From: Marinilabiliaceae bacterium UBA5213
GTDB taxonomy: Bacteria > Bacteroidota > Bacteroidia > Bacteroidales > Marinilabiliaceae
Length of the DNA stretch: 14,216 nucleotides
NCBI GenBank assembly: GCA_002412555.1
Contig: DHVH01000315.1
Coordinates: 1 to 14,216, forward strand
Direction of reading: 5' to 3'
Part shown: positions 1 through 7,444 of the stretch, one piece after another
Layout: every line of letters begins with the position of its first letter
Numbering within the stretch: the stretch's first letter is position 1
Position numbers and translations under genes: made by a program
Notes under the pieces: model-generated
What the model saw: the letters and a program-made list of their open reading frames with translations, nothing else
The model's database searches: none
Told to the model about the DNA's origin: nothing

Positions 1-803
1 AGGATCTTCCCGGTATCCTCAGTGATAAGCTCTCCGGTATCAATGATTCTTTGTCCGGAGACCACAATGCCACTGGTGAGACTCAAATTTTGAAGCAAGA
101 CCTGCTTTTCTTGTTCAGTCCGCTCCATTTCATACTTAAGGTTCGACTCTAAATAGCGGTTAAGCTGCAGATCGCTGATGAAGCGATCAATTGTTCCGGG
201 CGGCGTAGTGCTCCGCTGGTTTAGGTATTTGGTAAGCTCCGTCGATAAATGGCTGTAGGCTTGTTGGTAGGTGTAAAATTCGCCCAGCTCATGAGGTTCG
301 GCAAAATTGTTTTTTATCACCATTATTACCATGGAGGACGGCTTATCCTGATGCTCTTCTGGTAACGAAATAATGCCTTTCTCGAAAACATTCAGGAGAA
401 TTTTTTTGGTATGGGCTCTTAAGCCCGAAAAGAGGTCGAAATCAGCATTGCCTGGGAGAGGATCTGACAAAAACGGGTATTTAGATCGCAGTTTTGCCTT
501 CTCACTGGTGTATTCTCTTTCAAAAGTATTTATAAAATCGTCATGAAGATTATACTGATAGGAAAAATAGGGCTTGAAATTCTTAAGTGCATTTTCTCTT
601 TCGATCCTTAGTTCAGCCTGTGTTTTGTGCACAGGAAAATCAAAAGGAGCTATCAGGGTGGCATGTCTCCAGGGCTTTCCTTTGGCGTATTCATATTGGA
701 ATTTTCCCTGACGGGGGAAAATATAAACCACCAATGCTATGGCCGCCATGAAAAGAAGAATCCGGTTAATGGATCTGGAGTATTTTTTGATTGTATCTAA
801 CAT
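1..803 (-). CDS. pgpH: HDIG/7TMR-HD family phosphohydrolase (PgpH-like), N-terminal part
   Basis: Reverse-strand open frame with ATG at 803 and no stop before the window edge, so only about 267 N-terminal residues are present. It opens with a short basic segment and one hydrophobic helix (about residues 14-31, ILLFMAAIALVVYIFPR), followed by a KGKPWRHATLIAPFDFPV stretch and a charged extracytoplasmic region that ends in SGQRIIDTGELITEDTGKI. That order (one TM, then the 7TMR-HDED sensor region with a GxxIxxGExIT motif) is typical of YqfF/PgpH proteins, whose missing C-terminal half would carry seven TM helices and an HD domain hydrolysing cyclic di-AMP. The family assignment rests on the N-terminal signature; the catalytic HD motif is outside the window and cannot be checked. 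A weak -7-like element lies just before the ATG. Confidence 0.82.
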   Translation of the reverse strand, partial: MLDTIKKYSRSINRILLFMAAIALVVYIFPRQGKFQYEYAKGKPWRHATLIAPFDFPVHKTQAELRIERENALKNFKPYFSYQYNLHDDFINTFEREYTSEKAKLRSKYPFLSDPLPGNADFDLFSGLRAHTKKILLNVFEKGIISLPEEHQDKPSSMVIMVIKNNFAEPHELGEFYTYQQAYSHLSTELTKYLNQRSTTPPGTIDRFISDLQLNRYLESNLKYEMERTEQEKQVLLQNLSLTSGIVVSGQRIIDTGELITEDTGKI

Positions 804-1173
804 ATCATCAAATCTTAGAGTGCGAAAGTACTATAATCCTTATAATAAAACACTTTTACGTTGTTAAGGTTTCGAAGCGGGAAAAGGGTAAAGGGGAAGG
901 AGCGATTGGGCAGGTTGAGCCTATACGAGATTAGGGACAAATAGCTGGATTGTTTCATGGTTTTCTCTTGCATACAGATTGGTGCTTTTTTCGGTATCAA
1001 AAATAGTGCTTTTTGGCAGAATACCATTTTTTATTGATGGAATGAATGCCCGTTACCACTAGTTGCAATTCCTTTTTGTTTATCTTTAAAAAATGTATGT
1101 CAACAGTTTTGTGTCATTTAAAGTCCTGATCAATAATAGTATACGTTTGTTGTAATATAAATTAGAAGTATTT
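804..1173. other. 370-bp intergenic region between divergent genes
   Basis: Divergent spacer between the PgpH-like gene and the NlpC/P60 gene. I see no credible gene: the reverse 70-residue open frame inside it (1027 to 815) has low-complexity, non-protein-like content and no family signature. It holds a plus-strand TAnnTTTG element at 1142-1149, and a minus-strand match at 998-1005 that would leave a leader of about 190 nt for the PgpH-like gene. No tRNA fold, terminator or strong repeat was seen. Confidence 0.5.
1142..1149 (+). promoter_or_regulatory. Putative Bacteroidota -7 element (TACGTTTG) of the NlpC/P60 gene
   Basis: TACGTTTG fits TAnnTTTG exactly and lies 24 nt before the ATG at 1174. 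No clear TTTG -33 box is found at the expected 19-20 nt upstream (the nearest TTTTG is about 30 nt away), so this is a half-match. Confidence 0.35.
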
Positions 1174-1947
1174 ATGGTTGGTTCTATTAGTCCTTTTAGC
1201 GCTATTCCTGTGAGGAAATTGCCTGAGGAACAATCTGCACTAGAAACGCAGATTTTATTTGGTGAGGTCTTCTTTGTCCTGGAGCAAATTAAAGGCTGGA
1301 GTCGCGTTCGGCTTGGGTTTGATGGTTATGAGGGTTGGGTAGATGAGAAATATGTCATTCCCTCAAGTGATCTGGAAATAGAACGATGGAATAGTGCTCA
1401 GGGGGTATTGATCAGTGCTCCCTTTGTTAAGCTAATTCGTGAGCCTTATAAGTCGGCCCAACTGATTTCAGCCGGTAGTCGCCTGTTTTTTAATGGTGAG
1501 GACCGTAATTCATTTACCGTTGGTCGCCGTGAGTATTACCTTCAAAGTGCTTTGTCCGATCGTAAACCTGACTTGGAAGAAGTAGCCAAAGGGTTCTTAA
1601 ACACGCCTTACCTTTGGGGGGGGCGGACATTTTTCGGGGTGGACTGCTCAGGATTAAGCCAGGTGGTGTTTAAAATAATGGGACACAACTTACCCCGTAA
1701 TGCTTCACAACAAATGGAGTGTGGAAGAATGATTTCTTTTGTAGAAGAGGCAAGAGCGGGTGATCTGGCTTTTTTTGATAATGAAGAGGGAGAGATTGTG
1801 CATGTGGGCATCTGTCTGGGCCAAGGGCGTATTTTGCACGCCAGCGGGGAAGTTCGGATGGACCACCTGGACCATCAGGGCATCTTCTGCATTGAAAGCC
1901 GAAAATATACCCATCACCTACGGATAATTAAACGCATCATTGAGTAG
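1174..1947 (+). CDS. SH3-domain NlpC/P60 (C40) cysteine peptidase
   Basis: A 257-residue protein with an N-terminal bacterial SH3-like region (about 1-62, with GWSRVRLGFDGYEGWVDEKY), a second SH3-like stretch (about 75-128) and a C-terminal NlpC/P60 domain (about 133-257). The catalytic elements are visible: YLWGGRTFFGVDCSGLSQ with Cys158, EIVHVGICLG with His210, and ILHASG with His222 as the third polar residue. Family members cut gamma-D-glutamyl-diaminoacid bonds in peptidoglycan stem peptides (YkfC / dipeptidyl-peptidase VI type), in wall turnover or peptide recycling. No signal peptide is apparent, which fits a cytoplasmic recycling role better than secretion, but that is inference. It converges with the WbqC-like gene, with only 10 nt between stop codons. 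The ATG at 1174 is the first in frame and sits a normal distance from a -7 element. Confidence 0.9.
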   Translation: MVGSISPFSAIPVRKLPEEQSALETQILFGEVFFVLEQIKGWSRVRLGFDGYEGWVDEKYVIPSSDLEIERWNSAQGVLISAPFVKLIREPYKSAQLISAGSRLFFNGEDRNSFTVGRREYYLQSALSDRKPDLEEVAKGFLNTPYLWGGRTFFGVDCSGLSQVVFKIMGHNLPRNASQQMECGRMISFVEEARAGDLAFFDNEEGEIVHVGICLGQGRILHASGEVRMDHLDHQGIFCIESRKYTHHLRIIKRIIE

Positions 1948-1957
1948 TTAGAGTTCG

Positions 1958-2614
1958 TTAGACGGGACGGATGCTGTCTCGCAAAACAAGAAGGGATTCA
2001 GGCCCCTTGTTAAATATCAAATCCAGGATACTCAGATTGGGAATAAAGGGTTTGCCTATTCCAAATACTTGCCGATAGGGCAGTGGTACAAAGTCACCAT
2101 CTGTCTGAAAATCAATTTTGGGATGAATTACTTCTCTAAGGTCTTCCTTGAAAGCATATTCCGAGTGGTAATCCGTACTATATAAAACCGGCGTATCTAC
2201 GCCGGTGCATTCCATTGTTACGCTAAGGGCAGCCTCATTCAAATCCCTCAGAAAGTCCCATTTTTTGGTGAAGAGTGGCTCAATATCATCTTTATAATAG
2301 AGATAATAGGGCGATGAATTGTAAGCAGCTTCAATGGATTTCCAGTGCACTTCATTCCAGGGGGTATCGTAGGATACGCGCACATCTTTAGTGAGGGTCT
2401 TTTTCCCGGATGCCTTCACTACCGGCACCGATAGCGCCAACGGACCGTTGGCGCCATAAATGACGTATCTGTTGCGGTAGGACTGCCTTGAATAATTGCA
2501 ATACAGTTCAATGGTAGCCTGGGAACAAGCTGCCAAATGCGCAAAATAGTGAACGGGAGCAAAAAGAGCGGGACTAAAAATCTTTTTCAATGTAGTTGGA
2601 TGCCAGAGGGTCAT
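1958..2614 (-). CDS. WbqC-like family protein
   Basis: About 218 residues when begun at the ATG at 2614. The features fit the WbqC-like family: an N-terminal SPALFAPVHYFAHL segment, a CNYSRQSYRNRYVIYGANGP region, LSVPVVKASGKK, VSYDTPWNEVHWKSIEAAYN and a late FIPNLSILDLIFNKGPES tail. Members are common in Bacteroidota and in O-antigen/polysaccharide loci, but their reaction is not established. Start choice is uncertain: the ATG gives a 41-nt overlap with the upstream LapA-domain gene, and residues before LKKIFSPALF do not look conserved. A TTG at 2590 would give a shorter protein with a 17-nt overlap and a more family-like N-terminus. It is the last gene of the minus-strand block, so probably translationally coupled to the LapA-domain gene. 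Confidence 0.85.
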   Translation of the reverse strand: MTLWHPTTLKKIFSPALFAPVHYFAHLAACSQATIELYCNYSRQSYRNRYVIYGANGPLALSVPVVKASGKKTLTKDVRVSYDTPWNEVHWKSIEAAYNSSPYYLYYKDDIEPLFTKKWDFLRDLNEAALSVTMECTGVDTPVLYSTDYHSEYAFKEDLREVIHPKIDFQTDGDFVPLPYRQVFGIGKPFIPNLSILDLIFNKGPESLLVLRDSIRPV

Positions 2615-2882
2615 ACAAGTTCTCTTTCTTCTTCTCTCTTTCCTTTTCCTCTTTCACCTCTTTGGCATCGGGTAGAAACCTTCGATAGGCATAAAGCGCT
2701 CCGGTAATCAGGCCGGTGAGAAAAGTTCCTATGAGCAAAATAGCCAGAGAAATGTTGATATTCCAAAAGAACACTCGCACCCCAATGGCTTCGGAGTTTT
2801 GAACCGAGAAAATAACCAGCAAAACAGCCAGAGTTATAAATATCCAGAACGAGAACTGGACTTTTTTTCTTAGTACTGTCAT
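2574..2882 (-). CDS. LapA-domain small inner-membrane protein
   Basis: A 102-residue protein starting at the ATG at 2882 (MTVLRKKVQFSFW). It has two hydrophobic helices (about 10-26 and 44-65) separated by a short loop with VQNSEAIGVRVFFWNINIS, then a highly charged KE-rich cytoplasmic tail (about 73-87). The VQN...VxxFFW...SLAILL pattern is characteristic of the LapA/DUF1049 domain; in E. coli, LapA acts with LapB in controlling lipopolysaccharide assembly, but here only the domain is shared. The open frame extends upstream to 2945, but the extra 21 residues are unlike the family and lie in the gap behind the kinase gene. Its 3' end overlaps the WbqC-like gene, and both sit in an apparently envelope-related block. 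Confidence 0.78.
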   Translation of the reverse strand: MTVLRKKVQFSFWIFITLAVLLVIFSVQNSEAIGVRVFFWNINISLAILLIGTFLTGLITGALYAYRRFLPDAKEVKEEKEREKKKENLYDPLASNYIEKDF

Positions 2883-2946
2883 GATATTACGAATTTTGGT
2901 TTGGTGTTGAAGCAATTTAGGAAGATTTATTGGATTTTGTAGCACC

Positions 2947-3900
2947 TCATTGGTTAATCAGGGCATAATATTTTTTTAAATCGACGGGTAAATCTTCGCT
3001 GTAGTTTTCGGGTATATAGTTCTCCAGGGAGCAACAAACCTTCGATGCGAATGATACGGCCGGAGCAATTATGGTCTGCCATTGCTGCTCAGTTAGGTTA
3101 TTAATTGCAGCTGTACCAACTTGGTTGTGCATTAAACCATAAATGATTCCTGCATTGAAATTGTCACCTGCCCCAATGGTGCTAACTGGGTTAATGGACA
3201 AGGAAGGGTACCATTGACTGAAGTTGGGTGTCTTCAGATAGGTGCCCTTTGAATTGGCTGTAATGATTGAATTTGGACAGAAAGCGCTTATTTTATGGGC
3301 AATTGCTTCCATGTCTTCCAGTCCGTAAATGTTTTTAAAATCCTCATTGCTGCCACGTACAATGTGCGCCAGCGAGAAGTTCTCTTCGAGGGACGCCTGC
3401 ATTTGGTCGCGCTTATGCGCATGGTGATGGCGAAAGTTGGGATCGTATACAATGATGGCGCCCTTGTCTCTGGCAGCTTTTAAGTATTTGACCAATTGGG
3501 GTCTGAAGGTCGGATTGATAGAGAAGAAGGAGCCAAAAACGACGATGTCGTTTTCTTCAAAAGGTGGAAACGCTTCGTGCAAAGCCTGTGCCGCGTAATC
3601 CTTGAAAATCTCATACTCGGCATCGTTGTTTTCATCTAAAAAAGCCAGAGCCAGAGGTGATCGATTTCCTTTTCTGCGGAAAAGGTATTTGTCAGAAATT
3701 CCGTTCTTCAACAGAAAATTATCAATGATATCACCAATGCGGTCGTCACCAATTTCGCTGATAAGGTAGGGCCGGAAGCCCATACGTCCCAGAGATACGA
3801 TGGCATTTAAAGTGCTGCCACCGGCAGTTGCGCCAATGGGTTGATTGTCTTTAAAAATTACATCCAGCAGTGCTTCACCAATTCCGTATATATGTCTCAT
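2947..3900 (-). CDS. PfkB-family carbohydrate kinase
   Basis: A 317-residue ribokinase/PfkB fold enzyme that would phosphorylate a sugar or nucleoside with ATP. Signatures are the N-terminal GEALLDVIF, the GGSTLNAIVSLGRMG glycine motif (about 27-41), DPNFRHHHAHKRD (about 153-165), GSNEDF (183-188) and the C-terminal anion-hole/catalytic motif STIGAGDNFNAGIIYGL, with Asp246 the expected base. Length is normal for fructokinase or 2-keto-3-deoxygluconate kinase relatives. The substrate cannot be told from sequence; fructose, an aminosugar or a nucleoside are all possible. Its ATG at 3900 is 7 nt from the stop of the isochorismatase-like gene, so the two are probably cotranscribed. The following LapA-domain gene begins 64 nt further on. 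Confidence 0.9.
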   Translation of the reverse strand: MRHIYGIGEALLDVIFKDNQPIGATAGGSTLNAIVSLGRMGFRPYLISEIGDDRIGDIIDNFLLKNGISDKYLFRRKGNRSPLALAFLDENNDAEYEIFKDYAAQALHEAFPPFEENDIVVFGSFFSINPTFRPQLVKYLKAARDKGAIIVYDPNFRHHHAHKRDQMQASLEENFSLAHIVRGSNEDFKNIYGLEDMEAIAHKISAFCPNSIITANSKGTYLKTPNFSQWYPSLSINPVSTIGAGDNFNAGIIYGLMHNQVGTAAINNLTEQQWQTIIAPAVSFASKVCCSLENYIPENYSEDLPVDLKKYYALINQ

Positions 3901-3907
3901 TCAACGC

Positions 3908-4450
3908 CTACTTGACTAATTTGGAGATGGCTTTAAAAGCATCACTCCCGGCATACCGGCACAACTCAAAAAGTAAAGATTCGTAACTGGTAACTGTAAT
4001 GCCTTCTTGAATCAGGCGATTTATGGCAATGCGCTTGTTTTCAGGATTGCGGGATGCTACACAGTCCTCCACAACCACCGGATGAAAACCATTTTCCTTC
4101 AAATCAATGGCCGTTTGCATCACACAAATGTGCGCTTCAATACCGGCCAAAATGACGAATTTTTTAAGATTGCTTTCAATTTCACTGAGAAACGCTGGCT
4201 CGTCACAACAGCTAAAAGCCAATTTCTCAGTGTTCCAAACATCACCGAGCAGGGACTTAAGCTCAGGGATGGTATCGCCAAGTCCCTTGCGGTATTGTTC
4301 GGTCACTTTTAGGGGCACCTCCAGTTGCTGTAGTCCTTGAATGAGTATCTGAATATTTTTGGCCAGTTGCTGATGCTCATGGATATGTGGAAACAAGCGC
4401 TCCTGTACATCAACAATGATGGCAACCGATTTGTCTTTTAATAGTCGCAT
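3908..4450 (-). CDS. Isochorismatase-like cysteine hydrolase (ISOC2-like)
   Basis: A 180-residue alpha/beta hydrolase of the isochorismatase-like superfamily. The triad is visible: Asp14 in IIVDVQERLF, Lys76 in NTEKLAFSCC, and the nucleophile Cys109 in LAGIEAHICVMQTAIDL, preceded by the usual non-prolyl cis-peptide region. The TEQYRKGLGDTIPEL segment and the C-terminal SLLFELCRYAGSDAFKAISKLVK region resemble animal ISOC1/ISOC2 and their bacterial homologues more closely than EntB or nicotinamidases. True isochorismate hydrolysis is therefore unlikely; these proteins may act on amides or other small molecules, and the substrate is unknown. Its ATG at 4450 follows the phosphohexomutase stop by 23 nt, inside the sugar-phosphate block, where its role is unexplained. 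Confidence 0.88.
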   Translation of the reverse strand: MRLLKDKSVAIIVDVQERLFPHIHEHQQLAKNIQILIQGLQQLEVPLKVTEQYRKGLGDTIPELKSLLGDVWNTEKLAFSCCDEPAFLSEIESNLKKFVILAGIEAHICVMQTAIDLKENGFHPVVVEDCVASRNPENKRIAINRLIQEGITVTSYESLLFELCRYAGSDAFKAISKLVK

Positions 4451-4473
4451 GGCTTTTATGGTCTTTCCGTTAG

Positions 4474-6006
4474 CTAATTGTATTTTATTTCTCGAAAGCC
4501 GCTCAAATCCAACTTTTCATAGTTGGCAAAGAAGGCTTTAAGCAGCGCCACTGTTTCTTCCATTCCTCCTTCTACTTCTGACTCAATATTGAGGGGCAGT
4601 ACCGGGTCGTGAAGCGACATCCGCAGCAGAAACCAGCCCTTTTGGAGTGGGTGATCACAATGAATACGTACGCCTTCAAAATTATCGGGGGCAATGTCCC
4701 AACCATGCCTGTTACCAGCCAGTAAGCCCAGATCGGTAATCACTTTCTCGCCAATTTCTTTAAAATTGGCATCGTTAATGCCGATTCTGATTTCGCAACT
4801 CTGCACAGGCAAGGGAAGTTTATCAATCAGGTCAATCAAATGCTTGCCTTCCTTCCGGACTTTGGCCATGGTAATAATTAGTTTCGTTACCAGGTAAGCA
4901 CCATCATCCATAAAGTGATTTTCTTTAAGGGCTGCGTGACCCGATGTTTCAATGGCCAGCCAGCACTCCTTACCCTCGTTGTTGAGTCGAATGGCTTCGT
5001 TAATCACATTTTTATAACCCCTTTGAAAGCGGTGGTGGTGGCCCTTTAAATGTTCAGTGATAAACCATGCCAGTCCGTTGGATGTAATAGAGTCCGTTAC
5101 AATGGTCGACCCGGGATGCTCCTCAAGCACTACGGCTGAAATCAGGGCTATCAATTGATTTCGGTTGATAGTGGAGCCATCTTTTGCTACGAGGGCGGCA
5201 CGATCGACATCTGTATCGAAAATGATTCCTAGATCAGCTTGCGTTGCTTTGACTTGTCGCACAACAGAAGACATGGCCAATTCGTCTTCAGGATTGGGGG
5301 TGTGGTTGGGGAAACGGCCGTCGGGTTCCAAATACTGGCTGGATGAAATGTCAGCTCCCAGAGGTTTCAGGACTTTAGTAGCATAAAAGCCACCGGAACC
5401 GTTGCCGGCATCCACTACTATGTTTAAGCCTTTAAGGGGTTCGTTGAAATGGTCAGGATGATTCACCTGCTCACGGATCAGCTCAATGAAGTGCTGGGCA
5501 TATTCCGACATGAAATCATGTTCAATTACAGCACCTTCATCTTTAACTTTAAAAGTCGCCTCACTTTCAGCAATCGTTAACAACTCTGAAATGTCACTTT
5601 TCTCTAATCCACCCTGAGCGGTATAAAATTTCAGTCCGTTGCGATTGGAGGGCAGGTGACTGGCTGTAAGCATAATGGCAGCATCAACGGGTGCCTCTCC
5701 CATGACTATGCTCATAAACATGGCTGGTGTTGATGCCAGTCCAAAGTCGTAGACGTCTACGCCGCACTGCTTTAAAGCATTTGAAAGGGCTGATTTGAGC
5801 TGGGGACCGGAAAGTCTTGGATCCATTCCCACAGATATTTTTAGTTTTTTGGTGGTATTTCTTTTGAGAAGCCATCCCACGAATGATTCACCCAAACGGG
5901 CCACCACTTCGGGGGTTAGATTAATACTTTCATTGGAGACACCTTCCATTGCAACACCGCGAATGTCGGAGCCGTTTTGCAATGATTTCCAGTTGATATA
6001 ATTCAT
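4474..6006 (-). CDS. Phosphohexomutase (phosphomannomutase/phosphoglucomutase family)
   Basis: A 510-residue four-domain alpha-D-phosphohexomutase. Domain 1 carries the phosphoserine loop TASHLPSNRNGLKF with Ser116; the Mg2+ loop is DTDVDR with Asp264, Asp266 and Asp268; the sugar-binding loop is AIETSGHAALKENHFMDDGA (about 351-370). The C-terminal phosphate-binding loop reads WFLLRMSLHDP (Arg462, Ser464, His466) instead of the usual RxSGTEP, a variant I recall from one plant/bacterial subgroup of the family. It would interconvert hexose 1- and 6-phosphates (mannose, glucose or glucosamine), supplying nucleotide-sugar synthesis. It follows the SIS isomerase gene by 7 nt. The substrate is not readable from the motifs. 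The ATG at 6006 is chosen because NGSDIRG, the conserved N-terminal motif, starts at residue 11. Confidence 0.92.
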   Translation of the reverse strand: MNYINWKSLQNGSDIRGVAMEGVSNESINLTPEVVARLGESFVGWLLKRNTTKKLKISVGMDPRLSGPQLKSALSNALKQCGVDVYDFGLASTPAMFMSIVMGEAPVDAAIMLTASHLPSNRNGLKFYTAQGGLEKSDISELLTIAESEATFKVKDEGAVIEHDFMSEYAQHFIELIREQVNHPDHFNEPLKGLNIVVDAGNGSGGFYATKVLKPLGADISSSQYLEPDGRFPNHTPNPEDELAMSSVVRQVKATQADLGIIFDTDVDRAALVAKDGSTINRNQLIALISAVVLEEHPGSTIVTDSITSNGLAWFITEHLKGHHHRFQRGYKNVINEAIRLNNEGKECWLAIETSGHAALKENHFMDDGAYLVTKLIITMAKVRKEGKHLIDLIDKLPLPVQSCEIRIGINDANFKEIGEKVITDLGLLAGNRHGWDIAPDNFEGVRIHCDHPLQKGWFLLRMSLHDPVLPLNIESEVEGGMEETVALLKAFFANYEKLDLSGFREIKYN

Positions 6007-6013
6007 AATTTGT

Positions 6014-6631
6014 TTATTTTTTTTCTAAACTTGCGGCTTTACGCGATTTGTCACCTAAATACCCTCCATGGTGACGCAAAGAGTAATCATGATTGTTAAA
6101 GCCGATGCGTTTCATTAATAAAACCACTAAAATATCGCCTATAACCGTCATGGTGGTTGTAGAAGTGGTAGGTGTTAGTCCCAACGCACACACTTCTTTC
6201 GGGTTCCCTGTGTGCAGGGTAGCCTCAGCTGCTGCAGCTAATTGAGACTCTTTAATACTGGTAATTACAATAAACCGGACATTGGGTCTTAAGCCTCTGG
6301 CCAATTCAATAAGCTCAACAATTTCACGCGTTTTGCCCGAGTTGGAGATGAGCAGCATCACGTCGTTTTCCTGGATGACCCCTAAATCACCATGCTGTGC
6401 TTCCGCAGGGTGAAGAAAAACTGCGGGAGTGCCTGTGCTGCTAAAGGTCGTGGCCATATTAATGGCTATTTGACCGGCTTTGCCCATACCGCTGGTAATG
6501 AGCTTTCCTTTTTTTTGATGGACCTGTTCGTGGATGATGTCGAGTGCTTTCTCAAACTCGGCGCTGACAGGTATGTTTTTAATGGCTTCAGCCTCAGTTG
6601 CCAGCAAAGCTTTAATTTCGTCAAGTATCAT
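6014..6631 (-). CDS. kdsD: SIS-domain sugar-phosphate isomerase, CBS-less KpsF/KdsD type
   Basis: A 205-residue SIS protein resembling arabinose-5-phosphate isomerase (ribulose 5-phosphate to arabinose 5-phosphate, the first step to Kdo). The signatures are LITSGMGKAGQIA (Lys51), HPAEAQHGDLG (74-84), ISNSGKTREIVEL (Glu103), KEVCALGLTPTTSTTT (Glu146 and the phosphate loop) and SLRHHGGYLGDKSRK (His187/His188), which line up with the Lys, Glu, Glu and His residues implicated in E. coli KdsD. The normal tandem CBS domains are absent: the reading frame ends just after the SIS core. Single-domain versions are known in Bacteroidota, so this is not obviously a truncation. It is the first gene of the minus-strand block and has its own -7 element upstream. 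Exact substrate is inferred. Confidence 0.88.
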   Translation of the reverse strand: MILDEIKALLATEAEAIKNIPVSAEFEKALDIIHEQVHQKKGKLITSGMGKAGQIAINMATTFSSTGTPAVFLHPAEAQHGDLGVIQENDVMLLISNSGKTREIVELIELARGLRPNVRFIVITSIKESQLAAAAEATLHTGNPKEVCALGLTPTTSTTTMTVIGDILVVLLMKRIGFNNHDYSLRHHGGYLGDKSRKAASLEKK

Positions 6632-6684
6632 TCTCTATTTTATAAATGCGTTATTGAGTCGTCTTAGAGGTGAATTATATGGTA

Positions 6685-6692
6685 CAAATGTA
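6685..6692 (-). promoter_or_regulatory. Putative -7 element (TACATTTG) for the sugar-phosphate block
   Basis: Read on the minus strand this is TACATTTG, a perfect TAnnTTTG, about 54 nt before the ATG of the SIS isomerase. No good -33 TTTG was found upstream of it. It is the only obvious promoter before the block, consistent with cotranscription of the tightly packed genes behind it. Confidence 0.45.
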
Positions 6693-6742
6693 TCAAAAAA
6701 TAGAGAGAAGGGGTTCAGATGGCGCCGCATATTTTAGCCGCC

Positions 6743-6774
6743 TTTCCACCATTATAAAATTTGGTGTATATTTG
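6743..6774 (+). promoter_or_regulatory. Putative promoter of the YjbQ-type gene
   Basis: TATATTTG at 6767-6774 matches the -7 consensus fully. A TTTC at 6743-6746 lies 20 nt upstream, where the -33 TTTG box is expected, with one mismatch. It sits 20 nt before the ATG at 6795 and diverges from the promoter of the SIS isomerase. Confidence 0.5.
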
Positions 6775-6794
6775 GTTGAATAATAATTTCGCGT

Positions 6795-7205
6795 ATGATT
6801 CAGCAATTTTCAATAAAACTCCCCGAGTTGGGTAGAGGATTTCATCTGATTACGAACTATATTGAATCGGAATTACCTCCATTACCTCAAATTGGACTGG
6901 TCAATGTATTTATTCAACACACTTCTGCTGCTCTTGCTCTTAACGAGAATGTGGATGCTACGGTGCGTGAAGATTTTGAGACCATCATGAACCGTATGGT
7001 GCCCGAAAATATGACTTACTACAAGCACACCATGGAAGGTTCAGACGATATGCCGGCACATGTAAAGTCCTCGTTAATGGGCCAGTCACTCACCATCCCC
7101 ATCACCAATGGACGCATGGCGCTGGGCATGTGGCAGGGTATTTATCTTTGTGAATTCCGGAATTACGGTGGACCCCGTAAGGTTGTTGTTACTGTTTACG
7201 GGTGA
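6795..7205 (+). CDS. yjbQ: YjbQ/UPF0047 family protein
   Basis: A compact 136-residue single-domain protein of the YjbQ (UPF0047) family. Visible family residues are His42 in VFIQHTSAALALNEN, the VREDFETIMNRMVPE segment, His78 in YYKHTMEGSDDMPAHVKSSLMG (with His89), and the GMWQGIYLCEFRNYGGPRKV C-terminus. Length and motif order match the whole family. E. coli YjbQ can supply a weak thiamine-phosphate-synthase-like activity when overproduced, hence the database name secondary thiamine-phosphate synthase; the true role is unknown. The gene is monocistronic: it diverges from the SIS isomerase and converges on the HAD gene across a 239-nt gap. The ATG at 6795 is the first in frame. Confidence 0.93.
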   Translation: MIQQFSIKLPELGRGFHLITNYIESELPPLPQIGLVNVFIQHTSAALALNENVDATVREDFETIMNRMVPENMTYYKHTMEGSDDMPAHVKSSLMGQSLTIPITNGRMALGMWQGIYLCEFRNYGGPRKVVVTVYG

Positions 7206-7444
7206 TGTTTGATCGACTGCGTGTCATCTCGGCTTTTATGCTATTTTTACTTATCAATAGATCGGTAGTTTAGTAGATTATTAGGTTGATAGGTAAAATT
7301 AAATTCTTGATAATTAGCAAGTTATATTATTCAACCAGTGAGTACAAGTCATTTAAAATCAGCGATTAACAAAACAATAACGAACTATTAACTTATAAGT
7401 GCAGGAGGCCTTTTTTTTCTTGCTGCCCATAGGCGGTTTAATCA
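7206..7444. other. 239-bp AT-rich convergent spacer
   Basis: Gap between the converging YjbQ-type and HAD genes. It contains no credible gene. A 10-bp palindrome, ACTTATAAGT, is at 7391-7400 and a run of eight Ts at 7411-7418; neither is next to a stem stable enough to call a terminator with confidence. Confidence 0.45.

Noticed and set aside
815..1027. 70-residue reverse open frame in the first intergenic region
   Set aside because: No family features, overlaps the promoter region, and composition looks like translated non-coding DNA.
2883..2945. Upstream start that would lengthen the LapA-domain protein by 21 residues
   Set aside because: The extra residues are not membrane-protein-like, and the family pattern begins right after the ATG at 2882.
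7401..7440. Intrinsic terminator at the T8 run
   Set aside because: The flanking complementarity (GCAG with CTGC, or GCC with GGC) is only 3-4 bp and poorly placed relative to the T run.
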